Shown here piece after piece: positions 49,690 through 59,021 of a stretch of DNA of 64,000 bases. This DNA is from Rhodoferax bucti (lineage in GTDB: Bacteria > Pseudomonadota > Gammaproteobacteria > Burkholderiales > Burkholderiaceae_C). Every line of letters begins with the position of its first letter. The first letter of the stretch is position 1. The translations under genes were made by a program, and so were the position numbers. Under the pieces are notes generated by a model. The model was not told the DNA's origin. It was given only the letters and a program-made list of their open reading frames with translations, and did not search any database. The stretch is taken from NCBI RefSeq assembly GCF_005876985.1, contig NZ_VAHD01000001.1, positions 1,273,501 through 1,337,500 of the forward strand, written 5' to 3'.

Positions 49690-51106
49690 AGACAACCCTG
49701 TGTCGACCACCCAAAAGTGGACAGACTACTTTGCACATGCGCGGGGCGCGGTGTCGGAGGAGTCGTCTCTGGAAGTGCGTGGCACTTTGACCAAATTAAC
49801 AGGTTTGGTGCTGGAGGCCAGTGGCATCCGGGTGCCCGTGGGTTCCCAATGCGTCATCACCATGAAGGCGCGCGAGCCGGTGCTAGCCGAGGTGGTAGGT
49901 TTTTCGGGCGATCGCGCCTTTTTGATGCCGGCGGGTGATGTGCATGGGCTGTCCAGCGGCGCAGGCGTGGCTGCGGCAGCTGCATTTGTGCCCGTACCCC
50001 GCTTGGGTGAAAAAGCAGTTTCTGTGGATGCCTCCTCTTCCGGCATGCTGCGTCTGCCGCTGGGTGACGGTTTGCTGGGCCGGGTGGTGGACTCCCAAGG
50101 GTTTCCCATGGATCGGATGGGTCCATTGCACAACGTCTCCGCCCGCGTGCTGGACCGCAAGCCCATCAACGCCATGGATCGTGCGCCGGTGCGCGAGGCA
50201 CTGGATACTGGGGTGCGCAGCATCAATGCCCTGCTGACAGTGGGGCGTGGCCAGCGTTTGGGTTTGTTTGCTGGCTCCGGTGTCGGCAAGAGTGTGTTGC
50301 TGGGCATGATGGCCCGCTACACCCAAGCGGATGTGATTGTGGTCGGCCTCATCGGCGAGCGAGGCCGTGAAGTGAAGGAATTCATTGAGGACATCCTGGG
50401 CGAGGATGGGCGTGCCCGCTCGGTGGTGGTCGCTGCACCTGCTGATGCGCCTCCTTTGTTGCGTATGCAAGGTGCGTCTTACGCCACGGCGATTGCAGAG
50501 CATTTCCGCGACGAAGGCAAACATGTTTTGTTGTTGATGGATTCCCTCACCCGTTACGCCATGGCGCAGCGCGAAATCGCCTTGGCTATTGGTGAGCCAC
50601 CGGCCACCAAGGGCTATCCACCGTCGTGTTTTGCGAAGTTGCCGCAGTTGGTGGAGCGCAGCGGTAATGGTTTGAACGGGGTGGGCTCCATCACCGCGTT
50701 TTACACCGTGCTGTCGGAGGGCGATGACCAACAAGACCCGATTGCGGATGCTGCCCGCGCGATTTTGGACGGACACATTGTGTTGTCCCGCGCACTGGCC
50801 GAGTCCGGCCACTATCCGGCGATTGATGTGGAGCAGTCGGCATCCCGTGTCATGCACAACGTGGTGGATCGCGGGCATTTCGAAAAGGCTCGCCGCTTCC
50901 GCAGTTTGTATTCCAAGTATCAAAAAGGGCGCGATCTGGTGCAGATTGGTGCCTATGCACCGGGTTCCGACCCCGTGTTGGACGAAGCCATCGCACTGCA
51001 ACCCGGCATGCATCAGTTTTTGCAGCAAGACATGTTTGAGGCTGCGCCCATGGAGCAGGCTCTGGCGGAGTTGGCGCTGAGTACCTCGGTGGAGGCCTTG
51101 CCATGA
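49667..51106 (+). CDS. fliI: Flagellum-specific ATPase FliI
   Basis: ATPase that energises protein export, 479 residues. The Walker A motif [15 protein letters not shown] lies near residues 202-216. Walker B is in [20 protein letters not shown], followed by [12 protein letters not shown], and VSQ-type catalytic residues are as in F1-beta relatives. The start overlaps fliH by 23 bp. ATG at 49676 is an alternative because neither start has a strong ribosome-binding site. Confidence 0.97.
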   Translation: MSRMPSPEDNPVSTTQKWTDYFAHARGAVSEESSLEVRGTLTKLTGLVLEASGIRVPVGSQCVITMKAREPVLAEVVGFSGDRAFLMPAGDVHGLSSGAGVAAAAAFVPVPRLGEKAVSVDASSSGMLRLPLGDGLLGRVVDSQGFPMDRMGPLHNVSARVLDRKPINAMDRAPVREALDTGVRSINALLTVGRGQRLGLFAGSGVGKSVLLGMMARYTQADVIVVGLIGERGREVKEFIEDILGEDGRARSVVVAAPADAPPLLRMQGASYATAIAEHFRDEGKHVLLLMDSLTRYAMAQREIALAIGEPPATKGYPPSCFAKLPQLVERSGNGLNGVGSITAFYTVLSEGDDQQDPIADAARAILDGHIVLSRALAESGHYPAIDVEQSASRVMHNVVDRGHFEKARRFRSLYSKYQKGRDLVQIGAYAPGSDPVLDEAIALQPGMHQFLQQDMFEAAPMEQALAELALSTSVEALP

Positions 51107-51130
51107 TGAGCTTTGGTTTGCAGGTGTTGC

Positions 51131-51595
51131 ATGGCTGATTCTTCAGGTCTGTTGCTTGCCATTTCGCTCGCAGAACGCAAGCGTGATGCATGCAGCCGCC
51201 AATTGATGCAGTGCCAGCAGAGCGTGCAGTCGGCGGATATGCAAATGGAGCAACTTCGGTCTTACGCCGGCGAGACGGACGGCCGCTGGATGTCGCGTGG
51301 TGCATCGGGCCTGTCGGTGGAATTGATGAAACACCACTACCAGTTCAGCGGGCGTCTGCAGCAAGCGATGGACATGCAGCATGGCGTGATTGCCAACCTT
51401 CAACGCCAGGTGGATGCTGCCAAACAGCAATTACTGGCGGCGGAAAGCCGACTCTCCGGGCTGAATGCAGTGTTGAAAAATCGCCGTTTGGAGGCGGAGC
51501 ACCGCGCCCGCAAGCGCGAGCAAGCTGCCATGGACGAAATGGCCGCGCAATTGTTTGCCCGTACCCGGGCCCAACAAACACATAGGGACGCATGA
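51131..51595 (+). CDS. fliJ: Flagellar export chaperone FliJ
   Basis: Coiled-coil stalk protein of the export ATPase complex, 154 residues. It begins MADSSGLLLAISLAERKRDA. Long heptad patterns run through most of the protein (MQHGVIANLQRQVDAAKQQL). ATG at 51131 is used rather than an upstream start at 51113, which would add residues unlike the family. The stop overlaps fliK. Confidence 0.9.
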   Translation: MADSSGLLLAISLAERKRDACSRQLMQCQQSVQSADMQMEQLRSYAGETDGRWMSRGASGLSVELMKHHYQFSGRLQQAMDMQHGVIANLQRQVDAAKQQLLAAESRLSGLNAVLKNRRLEAEHRARKREQAAMDEMAAQLFARTRAQQTHRDA

Positions 51596-52800
51596 TGGCT
51601 ATTGAACTCGCACCTAAAGCACCTCCTACCAAGGCATCTAGCAACGCTGGTACGGATGGGGCAAGCAAATCAGGCAGTGCCTCCCACGCCGCAGACAAAG
51701 GTGGGCAAAGCTTTTTGTCCATTTTGGGCTTGATGGATGCACAAACCGTTTCTCCGGTGGGCGCCGGTAGTGCAGAAGACGGTGACGCTGCTGTCGGATT
51801 GTTGGCCGGGCTTGGGGGCGATACGCTCACTGGTGTGGCTGCGGATGGACAGCAGGCCACGCAATTGGCCCCCGATCCATCGGCATTGCTGGCGCAGTTG
51901 CAGCTAGCGCCTGCGCTGGCTGGAGCGTCTCAGCCCGAGCCCAGCGCAGCTCCTGCCGTTGGTGCCACACGGTTAACGTCTTCCCGTGCCGGAGAGTTGC
52001 GTGCAGATGCCGCGCTGGGCGTAGACGCTGGGGCAACTAAAGCCGGTTCGTCCGTTGTGAAATCTGGCAAGGCGGCACTGGATGCTGCCGCTCATGCTGC
52101 CAATGCCGCTAACGTCACTGATGCGGGGGCTGGCGATTCCAAGCAGGCTTCTAGCGGGCAGAGTGCGGAAGGCAAGTTCGCTTTGCCGGAGTCTGTGGTC
52201 AAAGCGGTGCGGGAGGTGGCGGCGACTGTGTTCCGCGCGCCGGAAGTGAGTACCTTGGCCCTCGGTGGCCAGCGGGAGAAGCTCCAAGATGCGCAAACCA
52301 CACACAAATTGCCCGTCAGTGATGTGGTCGCGGGTGTGCCCACGGGCACAGGTGGCGCAATGGGTGTGGATGGTGTAGTTGCCAGTGCCGATGCTGCACC
52401 GGTGGATGGCCAGTTTGCCGAGCAGGTGAGCTATTGGACCGGCGGCGACATGCACAAGGCGGAGTTGACCTTGGATGGGTTTGGGACGAATCCGGTGGAG
52501 GTCAGTATTTCCATGCAGGGTAAAGAGGCGCACGTGATGTTCCGCTCCAATGAGGCGCAAACACGGGATGCATTGGCCAACGCCAGTGTGGAATTGAAGG
52601 CTTCTCTGGACCGCCAAGGCGTGCTGCTTTCCGGCGTGTCAGTCGGCACTTCCCATGCAGGAGACTCGTCGCAACAGCAATCTGGCAATAAGTCATCGGG
52701 ATGGCGGGCTGCAAAAGTGGAGGCAGCTCCCCAGGAGGCCAAGGTGGTTGCCAGACCCGGTGCAGCGGCCTCTAGCCGCTCCATAGATCTGTTTGTGTGA
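51592..52800 (+). CDS. fliK: Hook-length control protein FliK
   Basis: Molecular ruler that also triggers the FlhB switch, 402 residues. The first about 280 residues are Ala/Ser-rich and low in complexity. The C-terminal Flg_hook domain has AELTLDGFGTNPVEVSISMQ and ASLDRQGVLLSGVSVG, followed by a Gln/Ser-rich tail. MMAIEL may begin at either ATG (51592 or 51595). Confidence 0.92.
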   Translation: MMAIELAPKAPPTKASSNAGTDGASKSGSASHAADKGGQSFLSILGLMDAQTVSPVGAGSAEDGDAAVGLLAGLGGDTLTGVAADGQQATQLAPDPSALLAQLQLAPALAGASQPEPSAAPAVGATRLTSSRAGELRADAALGVDAGATKAGSSVVKSGKAALDAAAHAANAANVTDAGAGDSKQASSGQSAEGKFALPESVVKAVREVAATVFRAPEVSTLALGGQREKLQDAQTTHKLPVSDVVAGVPTGTGGAMGVDGVVASADAAPVDGQFAEQVSYWTGGDMHKAELTLDGFGTNPVEVSISMQGKEAHVMFRSNEAQTRDALANASVELKASLDRQGVLLSGVSVGTSHAGDSSQQQSGNKSSGWRAAKVEAAPQEAKVVARPGAAASSRSIDLFV

Positions 52801-52909
52801 ATGTTTTTGGCGAAAATGCGTAGAAGAATCGAATAATCACCGTTATTCATGCTTTGCCCGTGGGGCGGCCGTGAATAATCCAGTCATTGAAAGCATCTGA
52901 GGTACTCAC
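52801..52909. other. fliK-fliL intergenic region with short repeats
   Basis: A 109 bp gap, the largest inside the fli run. It has an inverted repeat GAATAA (52831-52836) and TTATTC (52843-52848), and a second GAATAATC at 52873-52880. It may hold a promoter for fliLMNOPQR. No sigma-28 match was seen. Confidence 0.4.
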
Positions 52910-53482
52910 GTGTCAGCAAAACCCGAAGCGGCCGACGCAGCCAAACCGCCAGCGAAGAGCAAAAAAATGTTGATCATCATCATCGGGGCCGTTCTGGTTC
53001 TGGTGTTGGGGGGCGGAGGCGCTTTTTTCTTTATCAGCAAGCAGCGCGCTGCTGCTGAAGACGGGGGGGAAGAAGCGGCTGCACCGGCAAAAGCCGCCGC
53101 CCACGCGGCCCCCAAAACACCACCGGTTTATTTGCCGCTGGACCCCATGGTGGTGAACTTGGCAGACCCCGGTGGTGAGCGGGTGGCGCAGGTCGGGATC
53201 ACGCTGGAAGTGATGGATGCACATGCCTCCGACACCGTCAAGGCCTATTTGCCCACCATCCGGAGTAGTGTGCTTATGCTGATTTCTCAGCGCAATGCGG
53301 AGGAGCTGCTCAAGCCGGAAGGCAAAGAGAAGTTGGCCGAAGACATCTTGCGTGCGGCGTCTGTGCCTTTCGGTGGTGGTGAGGAAGAGGAGGAGTCCAC
53401 AGCCAAGAAGAAAAAGAAAAAGGCGGTGCACGTGGAGTACCCTGTGACCAATGTGCTCTTTTCCAGCTTTATTGTGCAGTGA
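52910..53482 (+). CDS. fliL: Flagellar basal body protein FliL
   Basis: Inner-membrane protein that associates with the stator, 190 residues. One N-terminal helix (MLIIIIGAVLVLVLGGGGAF) anchors it; the periplasmic domain has VYLPLDPMVVNLADPGGERV and ITLEVMDAHASDTVKAYLPT. A lysine/glutamate-rich insert (EEEEESTAKKKKKKAV) lies near residues 158-176. Start is a GTG. Confidence 0.95.
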   Translation: MSAKPEAADAAKPPAKSKKMLIIIIGAVLVLVLGGGGAFFFISKQRAAAEDGGEEAAAPAKAAAHAAPKTPPVYLPLDPMVVNLADPGGERVAQVGITLEVMDAHASDTVKAYLPTIRSSVLMLISQRNAEELLKPEGKEKLAEDILRAASVPFGGGEEEEESTAKKKKKKAVHVEYPVTNVLFSSFIVQ

Positions 53483-53500
53483 AGGGCTTGAAGGCTTGCT

Positions 53501-54505
53501 ATGAGCGAATCGTTTCTTTCCCAGGAAGAAGTTGATGCCCTTCTGGAGGGGGTCACTGGCGAGAGCCAGAAGACCGTAGAGGAAGCGGCTGAGCACGGCG
53601 AAGTCCGTGCTTACAACATCTCCAGCCAGGAGCGGATTGTTCGTGGGCGCATGCCGACGATGGAAATCGTGAATGAGCGGTTTGCCCGCAATTTGCGGGT
53701 TGGCTTATTTAACTTTATTCGTCGTAGCCCGGAGATTTCCGTGGGGCCGGTGGTGGTCCAGCGCTACAGCGCGTTTTTGCGCGAGCTGGCAGTTCCCACC
53801 AATTTCAATATTGTGGCCATTCGCCCCTTGCGCGGTAGCGGACTGGTGGTGTGTGAGCCTGCACTCGTGTTCGGGGTGATTGATACCTTGTATGGCGGTA
53901 TCGGTAAATTTCAAACTCGGATTGAAGGGCGTGATTTTTCGGCCACAGAGCAGCGGGTGATTAACCGGCTGGTTGATGTGATCACCTCGGAGTACAAGAA
54001 GGCGTGGAAGGGCATTTACCCTTTAGAGCTGGAGTACCAGCGCTCTGAGATGCAGCCCCAGTTTGCCAATATTGCGACTCCAAGCGAAATTGTGATTTCT
54101 ACCTCGTTCCAGTTGGAAATCGGGGATATCACCGGCGCAATTCACTTTAGTTTTCCGTATTCAACGCTTGAGCCTATACGAGATGTGTTGTACTCCTCCA
54201 CGCAGGGCGACTCGATAGAAGTTGACCGCCGCTGGGTGAATGTACTGACCCGGGAGATTCAAGCCGCAGAGGTCACCATCGTGGCAGAGTTGGCGCGGGC
54301 CGATGCCACGGTGGAGCAACTGCTGGGCATGAAGAAAGGCGATTTCATTGAGTTGGATCGTCAGCCGCGTATTCAGGCGACTGTGGACGGTGTTCCTATT
54401 TTCGAGTGCCAGTACGGCACTCACAATTCCAAATACGCGATTCGCATAGAAAAAGCGCTTCGCGGTAACGACCAAAATTGGTTGGGAGAACGTAATGCCA
54501 TCTGA
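53501..54505 (+). CDS. fliM: Flagellar motor switch protein FliM
   Basis: C-ring protein that binds CheY-P, 334 residues. The N-terminus SFLSQEEVDALLEGVTG is the CheY-binding peptide. The middle has VNERFARNLRVGLFNFIRRS, and the C-terminal surface-presentation domain carries KYAIRIEKAL at its end. It overlaps fliN by 11 bp. Confidence 0.97.
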   Translation: MSESFLSQEEVDALLEGVTGESQKTVEEAAEHGEVRAYNISSQERIVRGRMPTMEIVNERFARNLRVGLFNFIRRSPEISVGPVVVQRYSAFLRELAVPTNFNIVAIRPLRGSGLVVCEPALVFGVIDTLYGGIGKFQTRIEGRDFSATEQRVINRLVDVITSEYKKAWKGIYPLELEYQRSEMQPQFANIATPSEIVISTSFQLEIGDITGAIHFSFPYSTLEPIRDVLYSSTQGDSIEVDRRWVNVLTREIQAAEVTIVAELARADATVEQLLGMKKGDFIELDRQPRIQATVDGVPIFECQYGTHNSKYAIRIEKALRGNDQNWLGERNAI

Positions 54506-54935
54506 AGACAAACCCGACGATCTACAAGGCGCTGCCGACGACGGCATGGCAGATTGGGCAGAGGCTTTGCTGGAGCAAAAAGCCAGTGACGGTGGCGCAG
54601 ACCCCGCCCCCGGCGGGCCGTTGGCAGGCGATAGCCCCAAGCCCTTTAGCTCTAGTGGGGACGGACACGTCAACGATATCAACATGGTGTTGGATATTCC
54701 TGTTCAGCTCTCGGTGGAGCTGGGGCGTACCAAGGTTCCTATCAAACACATCCTTCAGTTGGGGCAGGGCTCGGTGGTGGAGCTTGACGCATTGGCCGGT
54801 GAGCCTATGGATGTGTTGGTGAATGGCTACTTGATCGCGCAAGGCGAAGTGGTGGTGGTGAACGACAAGTTCGGTATCCGGTTAACAGACGTTGTGACGC
54901 CCTCAGAGCGACTGCGACGTGTCAGTAAAAATTAA
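54495..54935 (+). CDS. fliN: Flagellar motor switch protein FliN
   Basis: Lowest C-ring component, 146 residues. A Gly/Asp-rich N-terminal region of about 50 residues is followed by the conserved domain (VNDINMVLDIPVQLSVELGR; VVELDALAGEPMDVLVNGYL; DKFGIRLTDVV). Overlap with fliM suggests coupled translation. Confidence 0.97.
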   Translation: MPSEDKPDDLQGAADDGMADWAEALLEQKASDGGADPAPGGPLAGDSPKPFSSSGDGHVNDINMVLDIPVQLSVELGRTKVPIKHILQLGQGSVVELDALAGEPMDVLVNGYLIAQGEVVVVNDKFGIRLTDVVTPSERLRRVSKN

Positions 54936-54950
54936 GCGGCGCATTAGCCG

Positions 54951-55256
54951 ATGTATCAGCAGTTTCTTCCTGTCATTTTTTTCCTGCTTGCGCTGGCGTG
55001 CATGCCTTTTTTGATTCGTTGGCTTAAAGCCCGCGTGCCTTCTGCAGCCAGGGTTGCTGGTCAGCAGAATCGCGTGATTTCGGCTGTTGCCGTTGGGCCG
55101 CATCAAAAAGTAGTGACTGTTGAAGTCGGGCCTGAGAGCGCGCGGGTGTGGCTCACTTTGGGGGTCGGTAGTAACGGCATTACCTGTTTGCATACTGCTG
55201 CGGCTCCGACTGTCGTGCATGACTACGATGGCCCTTCTACGGTCCCTGGGGTTTAG
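54951..55256 (+). CDS. fliO: Flagellar biosynthesis protein FliO
   Basis: Small membrane protein that helps to assemble FliP, 101 residues. One N-terminal helix ([20 protein letters not shown]) precedes a short cytosolic domain with [18 protein letters not shown]. Identified by position between fliN and fliP and by size. Confidence 0.88.
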   Translation: MYQQFLPVIFFLLALACMPFLIRWLKARVPSAARVAGQQNRVISAVAVGPHQKVVTVEVGPESARVWLTLGVGSNGITCLHTAAAPTVVHDYDGPSTVPGV

Positions 55257-55263
55257 GGTGTAT

Positions 55264-56034
55264 ATGCGTCGTGTGTATCAGTTAGCGGCCCATTTGGCAG
55301 GGCGTGTGGGGTGGGGGATCGCGCTGTCGCTGTGCGTGAGCGGTGTGTTTGCACAAACGCCTGGGCAGTTGCCCCTGTTGGTAGGGGCTGGGCCGAGTGG
55401 CGTGAATTACTCGGTACCGATTCAGACGCTGCTGTTTTTCACGGCGTTGTCTTTTATCCCGGCCATTTTGCTCATGATGACGGGCTTCACCCGCATTGTG
55501 ATTGTGTTGTCTTTGTTGCGGCAGGCACTGGGTACGCAGTCTGCGCCACCAAATCAGGTCATTGTCGGCTTGTCTTTGTTTTTGACCTTGTTTGTCATGG
55601 GCCCTACGTTTGACCGTGTTTACGCCGATGCTTACGAGCCCTACTCTCAGGGTACCATGACTTTTGATGAGGCCTTGCGCAAAGCAGAAGCACCGGTGCG
55701 TGGCTTCATGGTGAAGCAAACGAGGCAGTCTGACTTTTCGTTGTTTGCCAAGCTGGCCAAGTTGCCCCCCGATGTGACTGCCGAGACGGCGCCGATTCGG
55801 GTGTTGGTGCCCGCTTTTGTGATCAGTGAGCTGAAGTCTGCTTTTCAGATCGGTTTTATGATTTTTATCCCCTTTTTGGTGATCGACATCGTGGTGGCCA
55901 GTGTACTGATGTCTTTGGGCATGATGATGCTTTCGCCCGTTTTGGTGGCTTTGCCGTTCAAGCTGATGCTGTTTGTTTTGGCGGATGGCTGGAATCTGCT
56001 GATCGGCTCGTTGGCCGCCAGCTTTGTGACCTAG
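55264..56034 (+). CDS. fliP: Flagellar export gate protein FliP
   Basis: Core gate subunit, 256 residues. It has a cleavable signal peptide ([13 protein letters not shown]), then [20 protein letters not shown] and [20 protein letters not shown]. The C-terminal [20 protein letters not shown] and [20 protein letters not shown] are family signatures. ATG at 55264 is chosen because the longer frame runs into fliO. Confidence 0.97.
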   Translation: MRRVYQLAAHLAGRVGWGIALSLCVSGVFAQTPGQLPLLVGAGPSGVNYSVPIQTLLFFTALSFIPAILLMMTGFTRIVIVLSLLRQALGTQSAPPNQVIVGLSLFLTLFVMGPTFDRVYADAYEPYSQGTMTFDEALRKAEAPVRGFMVKQTRQSDFSLFAKLAKLPPDVTAETAPIRVLVPAFVISELKSAFQIGFMIFIPFLVIDIVVASVLMSLGMMMLSPVLVALPFKLMLFVLADGWNLLIGSLAASFVT

Positions 56035-56044
56035 GGGACTCCAC

Positions 56045-56314
56045 ATGAATGCACAGACCGTATTGACCATGGGGCAGGAAGCCTTGCTGATGCTGCTGAT
56101 GGTGTCTGCGCCCGTGCTTGGTGCCGCACTCATAGTGGGCTTGTTGGTGAGTCTTTTTCAAGCGGTTACGCAGATTCACGAAGCCACTTTGGCGTTTGTT
56201 CCCAAACTATTGGCAGTAATTGCCGTTTTTGCGATTGCAGGACCGTGGATGTTGACGATGTTGGTGGAGTACATCCGCCGCATGTTGGAGGCTATTCCTG
56301 CCTCGGTTGTCTAA
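56045..56314 (+). CDS. fliQ: Flagellar export gate protein FliQ
   Basis: Two-helix gate subunit of 89 residues, the normal size. Motifs are ALLMLLMVSAPVLGAALIVG and LFQAVTQIHEATLAFVPKLL. It lies between fliP and fliR. Confidence 0.97.
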   Translation: MNAQTVLTMGQEALLMLLMVSAPVLGAALIVGLLVSLFQAVTQIHEATLAFVPKLLAVIAVFAIAGPWMLTMLVEYIRRMLEAIPASVV

Positions 56315-56317
56315 CGG

Positions 56318-57091
56318 GTGCCAGTGATTACTTTTGACGAAGCGCAGATCGCGCAATGGTTATCACCGATTATTTGGCCATTTTTGCGCGTTTTGGCCGT
56401 GTTCACGGCGGCTCCCGTATTGTCTTCGCGTGCATTTCCTACCCGGGCGAAAATAGGTCTCTCGCTGCTGGTGGCTTTGGCCATGCAAGCCAGTTTGCCC
56501 GATGCATCCGTTATTTCATTCAATGACCCGCAAGCTCTGGCGGTGGTGGTGCAGCAAGTGCTGATTGGCTTAAGCATTGGCTTCGCGGTTCGCGTGGTGT
56601 TTTCCGCCGTAGAACTAGCGGGCGAGGTGGTCGGCTTTCAGATGGGCTTGAACTTTGCCGCATTTTTTGACCCCTCTATGAATACGCAGTCCAGTGCGGT
56701 AGCCCGGTTCTTTTCGCAAATGGCTTCGCTGTTGTTTGTGGTCATGAATGGCCATTTGCTGGTGCTAATGGCGGTGACCCGAAGCTTCGAGGCTTTTCCC
56801 GTATCTCCGCATTTCTTGGACGCGTTGGCCGCTATGCAGTTGCAGCGGCTGGGCGCCGAGCTGTTTGCCAGCGCTTTGTGGATCGCCCTCCCCATGGTGG
56901 GCATCCTGATTTTTACCAATATGGCGCTCGGGATCATTTCCAGGGTTGCGCCTCAAATGAATATTTTTGCAATCGGTTTCCCGATTACGCTGGTCGTTGG
57001 AATTGTCGGAATTGCGGTCACCCTGCCGATGTTGGATCAACCATTCACTGCGTTAATGGGAAAAATTTTGACGCTGTTTGCGTCCGGATGA
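56318..57091 (+). CDS. fliR: Flagellar export gate protein FliR
   Basis: Gate subunit with several membrane helices, 257 residues. FLRVLAVFTAAPVLSSRAFP and RAKIGLSLLVALAMQASLPD lie near the N-terminus; GFQMGLNFAAFFDPSMNTQS is conserved. The GTG at 56318 follows the fliQ stop by 3 bp; a second GTG at 56324 is also possible. It converges with the NarL-type regulator 9 bp away, with no visible terminator. Confidence 0.95.
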   Translation: MPVITFDEAQIAQWLSPIIWPFLRVLAVFTAAPVLSSRAFPTRAKIGLSLLVALAMQASLPDASVISFNDPQALAVVVQQVLIGLSIGFAVRVVFSAVELAGEVVGFQMGLNFAAFFDPSMNTQSSAVARFFSQMASLLFVVMNGHLLVLMAVTRSFEAFPVSPHFLDALAAMQLQRLGAELFASALWIALPMVGILIFTNMALGIISRVAPQMNIFAIGFPITLVVGIVGIAVTLPMLDQPFTALMGKILTLFASG

Positions 57092-57100
57092 CGTGGCTGC

Positions 57101-57730
57101 TTAAACCAGCTCGTTCCGGATGGCGTAAACCGTAAGCTCTGCGTTGTTGCTCAGGGCCAATTTTTCTAATAGGCGAGCCCGGTACACGCTCACTGTTTTC
57201 GGGCTGAGCATGAGTTCCTCCGCAATATCCGAGAGTTTTCTACCAGACGCAATTTTGATCAGCGTTTGGAGCTCCCTTTCAGAGAGCCGTTCGTGAAGCG
57301 CTTCATTGCTGGGCGCAGCAAGGTGGTCTACCAACATTTCGGAAACTGCCGGAGTGACATACTTACGCCCGCTGTGAATGCTTGCAACGGCTTTGGCAAG
57401 GTCTGCTGGGTCGCCGGCCTTATTCAAGTAGCCCGAGGCCCCGGCGCGAAGGCAGCGAATGGCGTATTGGTCCTCCGCAAACATTGAAACAATGAGTGTT
57501 TTGATATGAGGGTGCGTTTCTTTGACAGCCGCTAGGATTTCCAATCCACTCCGCCCGGGCAGGTTGAGGTCTAGAACCAGCACCTCGCAGGCCACAGTGC
57601 GCAGCAACTCGCGTAGTTCGTTGTAGGAGCCCGCCTCGCCTGTTACAACGATATCGCCTGCATCCGTCAACGTATCCCGTATGCCCCGCCGAATCATGGC
57701 GTGGTCATCGCACAGTACGACATGAATCAT
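57101..57730 (-). CDS. NarL/FixJ family response regulator
   Basis: Transcription factor of 209 residues. The N-terminal REC domain has Asp54 in VLVLDLNLPGRSGLEIL and Lys in YLNKAGDPADL. The C-terminal LuxR-type helix-turn-helix has LSERELQTLIKIASGRKLSD and MLSPKTVSVYRARLLEKL. It overlaps the kinase gene by 4 bp (ATGA). Target genes are unknown; being inside the flagellar region suggests, but does not prove, control of motility. Confidence 0.93.
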   Translation of the reverse strand: MIHVVLCDDHAMIRRGIRDTLTDAGDIVVTGEAGSYNELRELLRTVACEVLVLDLNLPGRSGLEILAAVKETHPHIKTLIVSMFAEDQYAIRCLRAGASGYLNKAGDPADLAKAVASIHSGRKYVTPAVSEMLVDHLAAPSNEALHERLSERELQTLIKIASGRKLSDIAEELMLSPKTVSVYRARLLEKLALSNNAELTVYAIRNELV

Positions 57731-58854
57731 GGATGTTCCTCATGTTGTGGGGTTGTGGCTGTGTTTGCCAAGGGCGCTGTCATGTTGATGGACGTGCCCC
57801 GATCCGGTGTGCTGCTGATGTCCAACCAGCCGCCTATGCTTCTCGCTCGTTCGCTAAGTCCCTTCAGGCCGAAGCCAGTCGCTTGGGAAAGAGTTTTTAC
57901 GTCAAACCCCGGGCCACTGTCGGTGATTTCGGCAGTCAAAACACCGCCTTCGTTAGAAATGTCTATCTTCACCTCGGCGGCGGGGGCGTACTTGCTGATG
58001 TTGGTCAGAGACTCCTGCACGATACGGTACGCAGTCAAGCGCACGGTGTCTGGCAAGGGCATAAGGTCAAGTCTGCAATCCAGCGTTACTTTTTGCCCGG
58101 TGCGACGCCTATGCGCGCAGACAAGCCAGTGGATGCTGGGCCCCAAGCCCTGATCCAAAATGGCCGGGCGGGTGTTTTGCATGATGCGCTGGGTAGCGAT
58201 GAGCGCCTGCCCGACCATTTCTTGGGCTGCTGTTGCATGCGATCGTTGGGCTTCGGAATCCGCATGTCTGGCGAGCCATGCAACATCCAGCCGTATGGCT
58301 GCTAGGGCGCCTCCTATGTCATCGTGTATTTCTCTTGAAATTTCGGCGCGCTCTTGCTCTAGAGACGTTTGCAAGTGGTGTGCGAGAGCCGTTATTTTTC
58401 TTTCGGACACGAGTAAATCGGCAAGGGCTTGTTCGCGCTGTCGGTTGGCTTCATGCAAACGCAGCGCTCGGAGGACGACACGCCCGATTTCCTGCAAATT
58501 ATCTTTGTGAAGATAGTCGCTGATGCCCATTTGGATGGCGGAAACAGCCGCGGACTCGCCGATAGCCCCTGAGACGATGACGCATGGTGGCGGATCTGCG
58601 CGTTCAGAGATGGCATCCCATGCATCCAGCGCTGTAAATCCGAGCAATCGGTAGTCCATGAGAACGATGTCGAACGCATGGCGCTCTAGCAGCGCCAGCA
58701 ACTCGTCTTTCGTTTCCGCCCTTAGAACCGTGGAGTCCAGGCCAGAGTCACGGATAGCCCGCTTGAGCAGGTGATGGTCCGCGTCCGAATCCTCCAAGTG
58801 CAGCACTTTTATGGGGTTCTCCCATGGATTCGGTTCGTATTTCGGGGCTATCAT
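57727..58854 (-). CDS. Receiver-histidine kinase hybrid (REC-HisKA_3-HATPase)
   Basis: Protein of 375 residues without membrane segments. An N-terminal REC domain has Asp67 in IVLMDYRLLGFTALDAW. A dimerisation/phosphoacceptor helix carries His177 (ERAEISREIHDDIGGALAAI). The ATPase domain has YRIVQESLTNISKYA (N box) and DSGPGFD with GFGLKGLSERA (G boxes). The order REC then kinase is the reverse of most hybrids, so input probably comes from another kinase through the REC domain. The partner is surely the adjacent NarL-type regulator. Confidence 0.92.
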   Translation of the reverse strand: MIAPKYEPNPWENPIKVLHLEDSDADHHLLKRAIRDSGLDSTVLRAETKDELLALLERHAFDIVLMDYRLLGFTALDAWDAISERADPPPCVIVSGAIGESAAVSAIQMGISDYLHKDNLQEIGRVVLRALRLHEANRQREQALADLLVSERKITALAHHLQTSLEQERAEISREIHDDIGGALAAIRLDVAWLARHADSEAQRSHATAAQEMVGQALIATQRIMQNTRPAILDQGLGPSIHWLVCAHRRRTGQKVTLDCRLDLMPLPDTVRLTAYRIVQESLTNISKYAPAAEVKIDISNEGGVLTAEITDSGPGFDVKTLSQATGFGLKGLSERARSIGGWLDISSTPDRGTSINMTAPLANTATTPQHEEHP

Positions 58855-59021
58855 GCGTTGAATTATGTGTTGTCAGTGCGGAATTTAAATTTTTGTTCTG
58901 TCAAAGTAATTGATTTTTCCCAAAAATTCGTTATTTCTGCTAACCTAGCGTCGGTTGGGATTTAAAGCGTACCGATACGGCGTAGGATAGCTAACAAGAC
59001 TGGCACCGAGGAAGAATGACA
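58855..59021. promoter_or_regulatory. Divergent region upstream of the chemotaxis operon
   Basis: A 167 bp gap between the kinase gene and the chemotaxis operon, AT-rich around 58880-58940. It must hold promoters in both directions. I found no convincing sigma-28 consensus: TCAAAGTA near 58910 resembles a -35, but no GCCGATAA-like -10 follows. Confidence 0.4.

Noticed and set aside
55120..55263. Longer FliP beginning inside fliO
   Set aside because: It would overlap most of fliO in another frame and place residues before a clear signal peptide.
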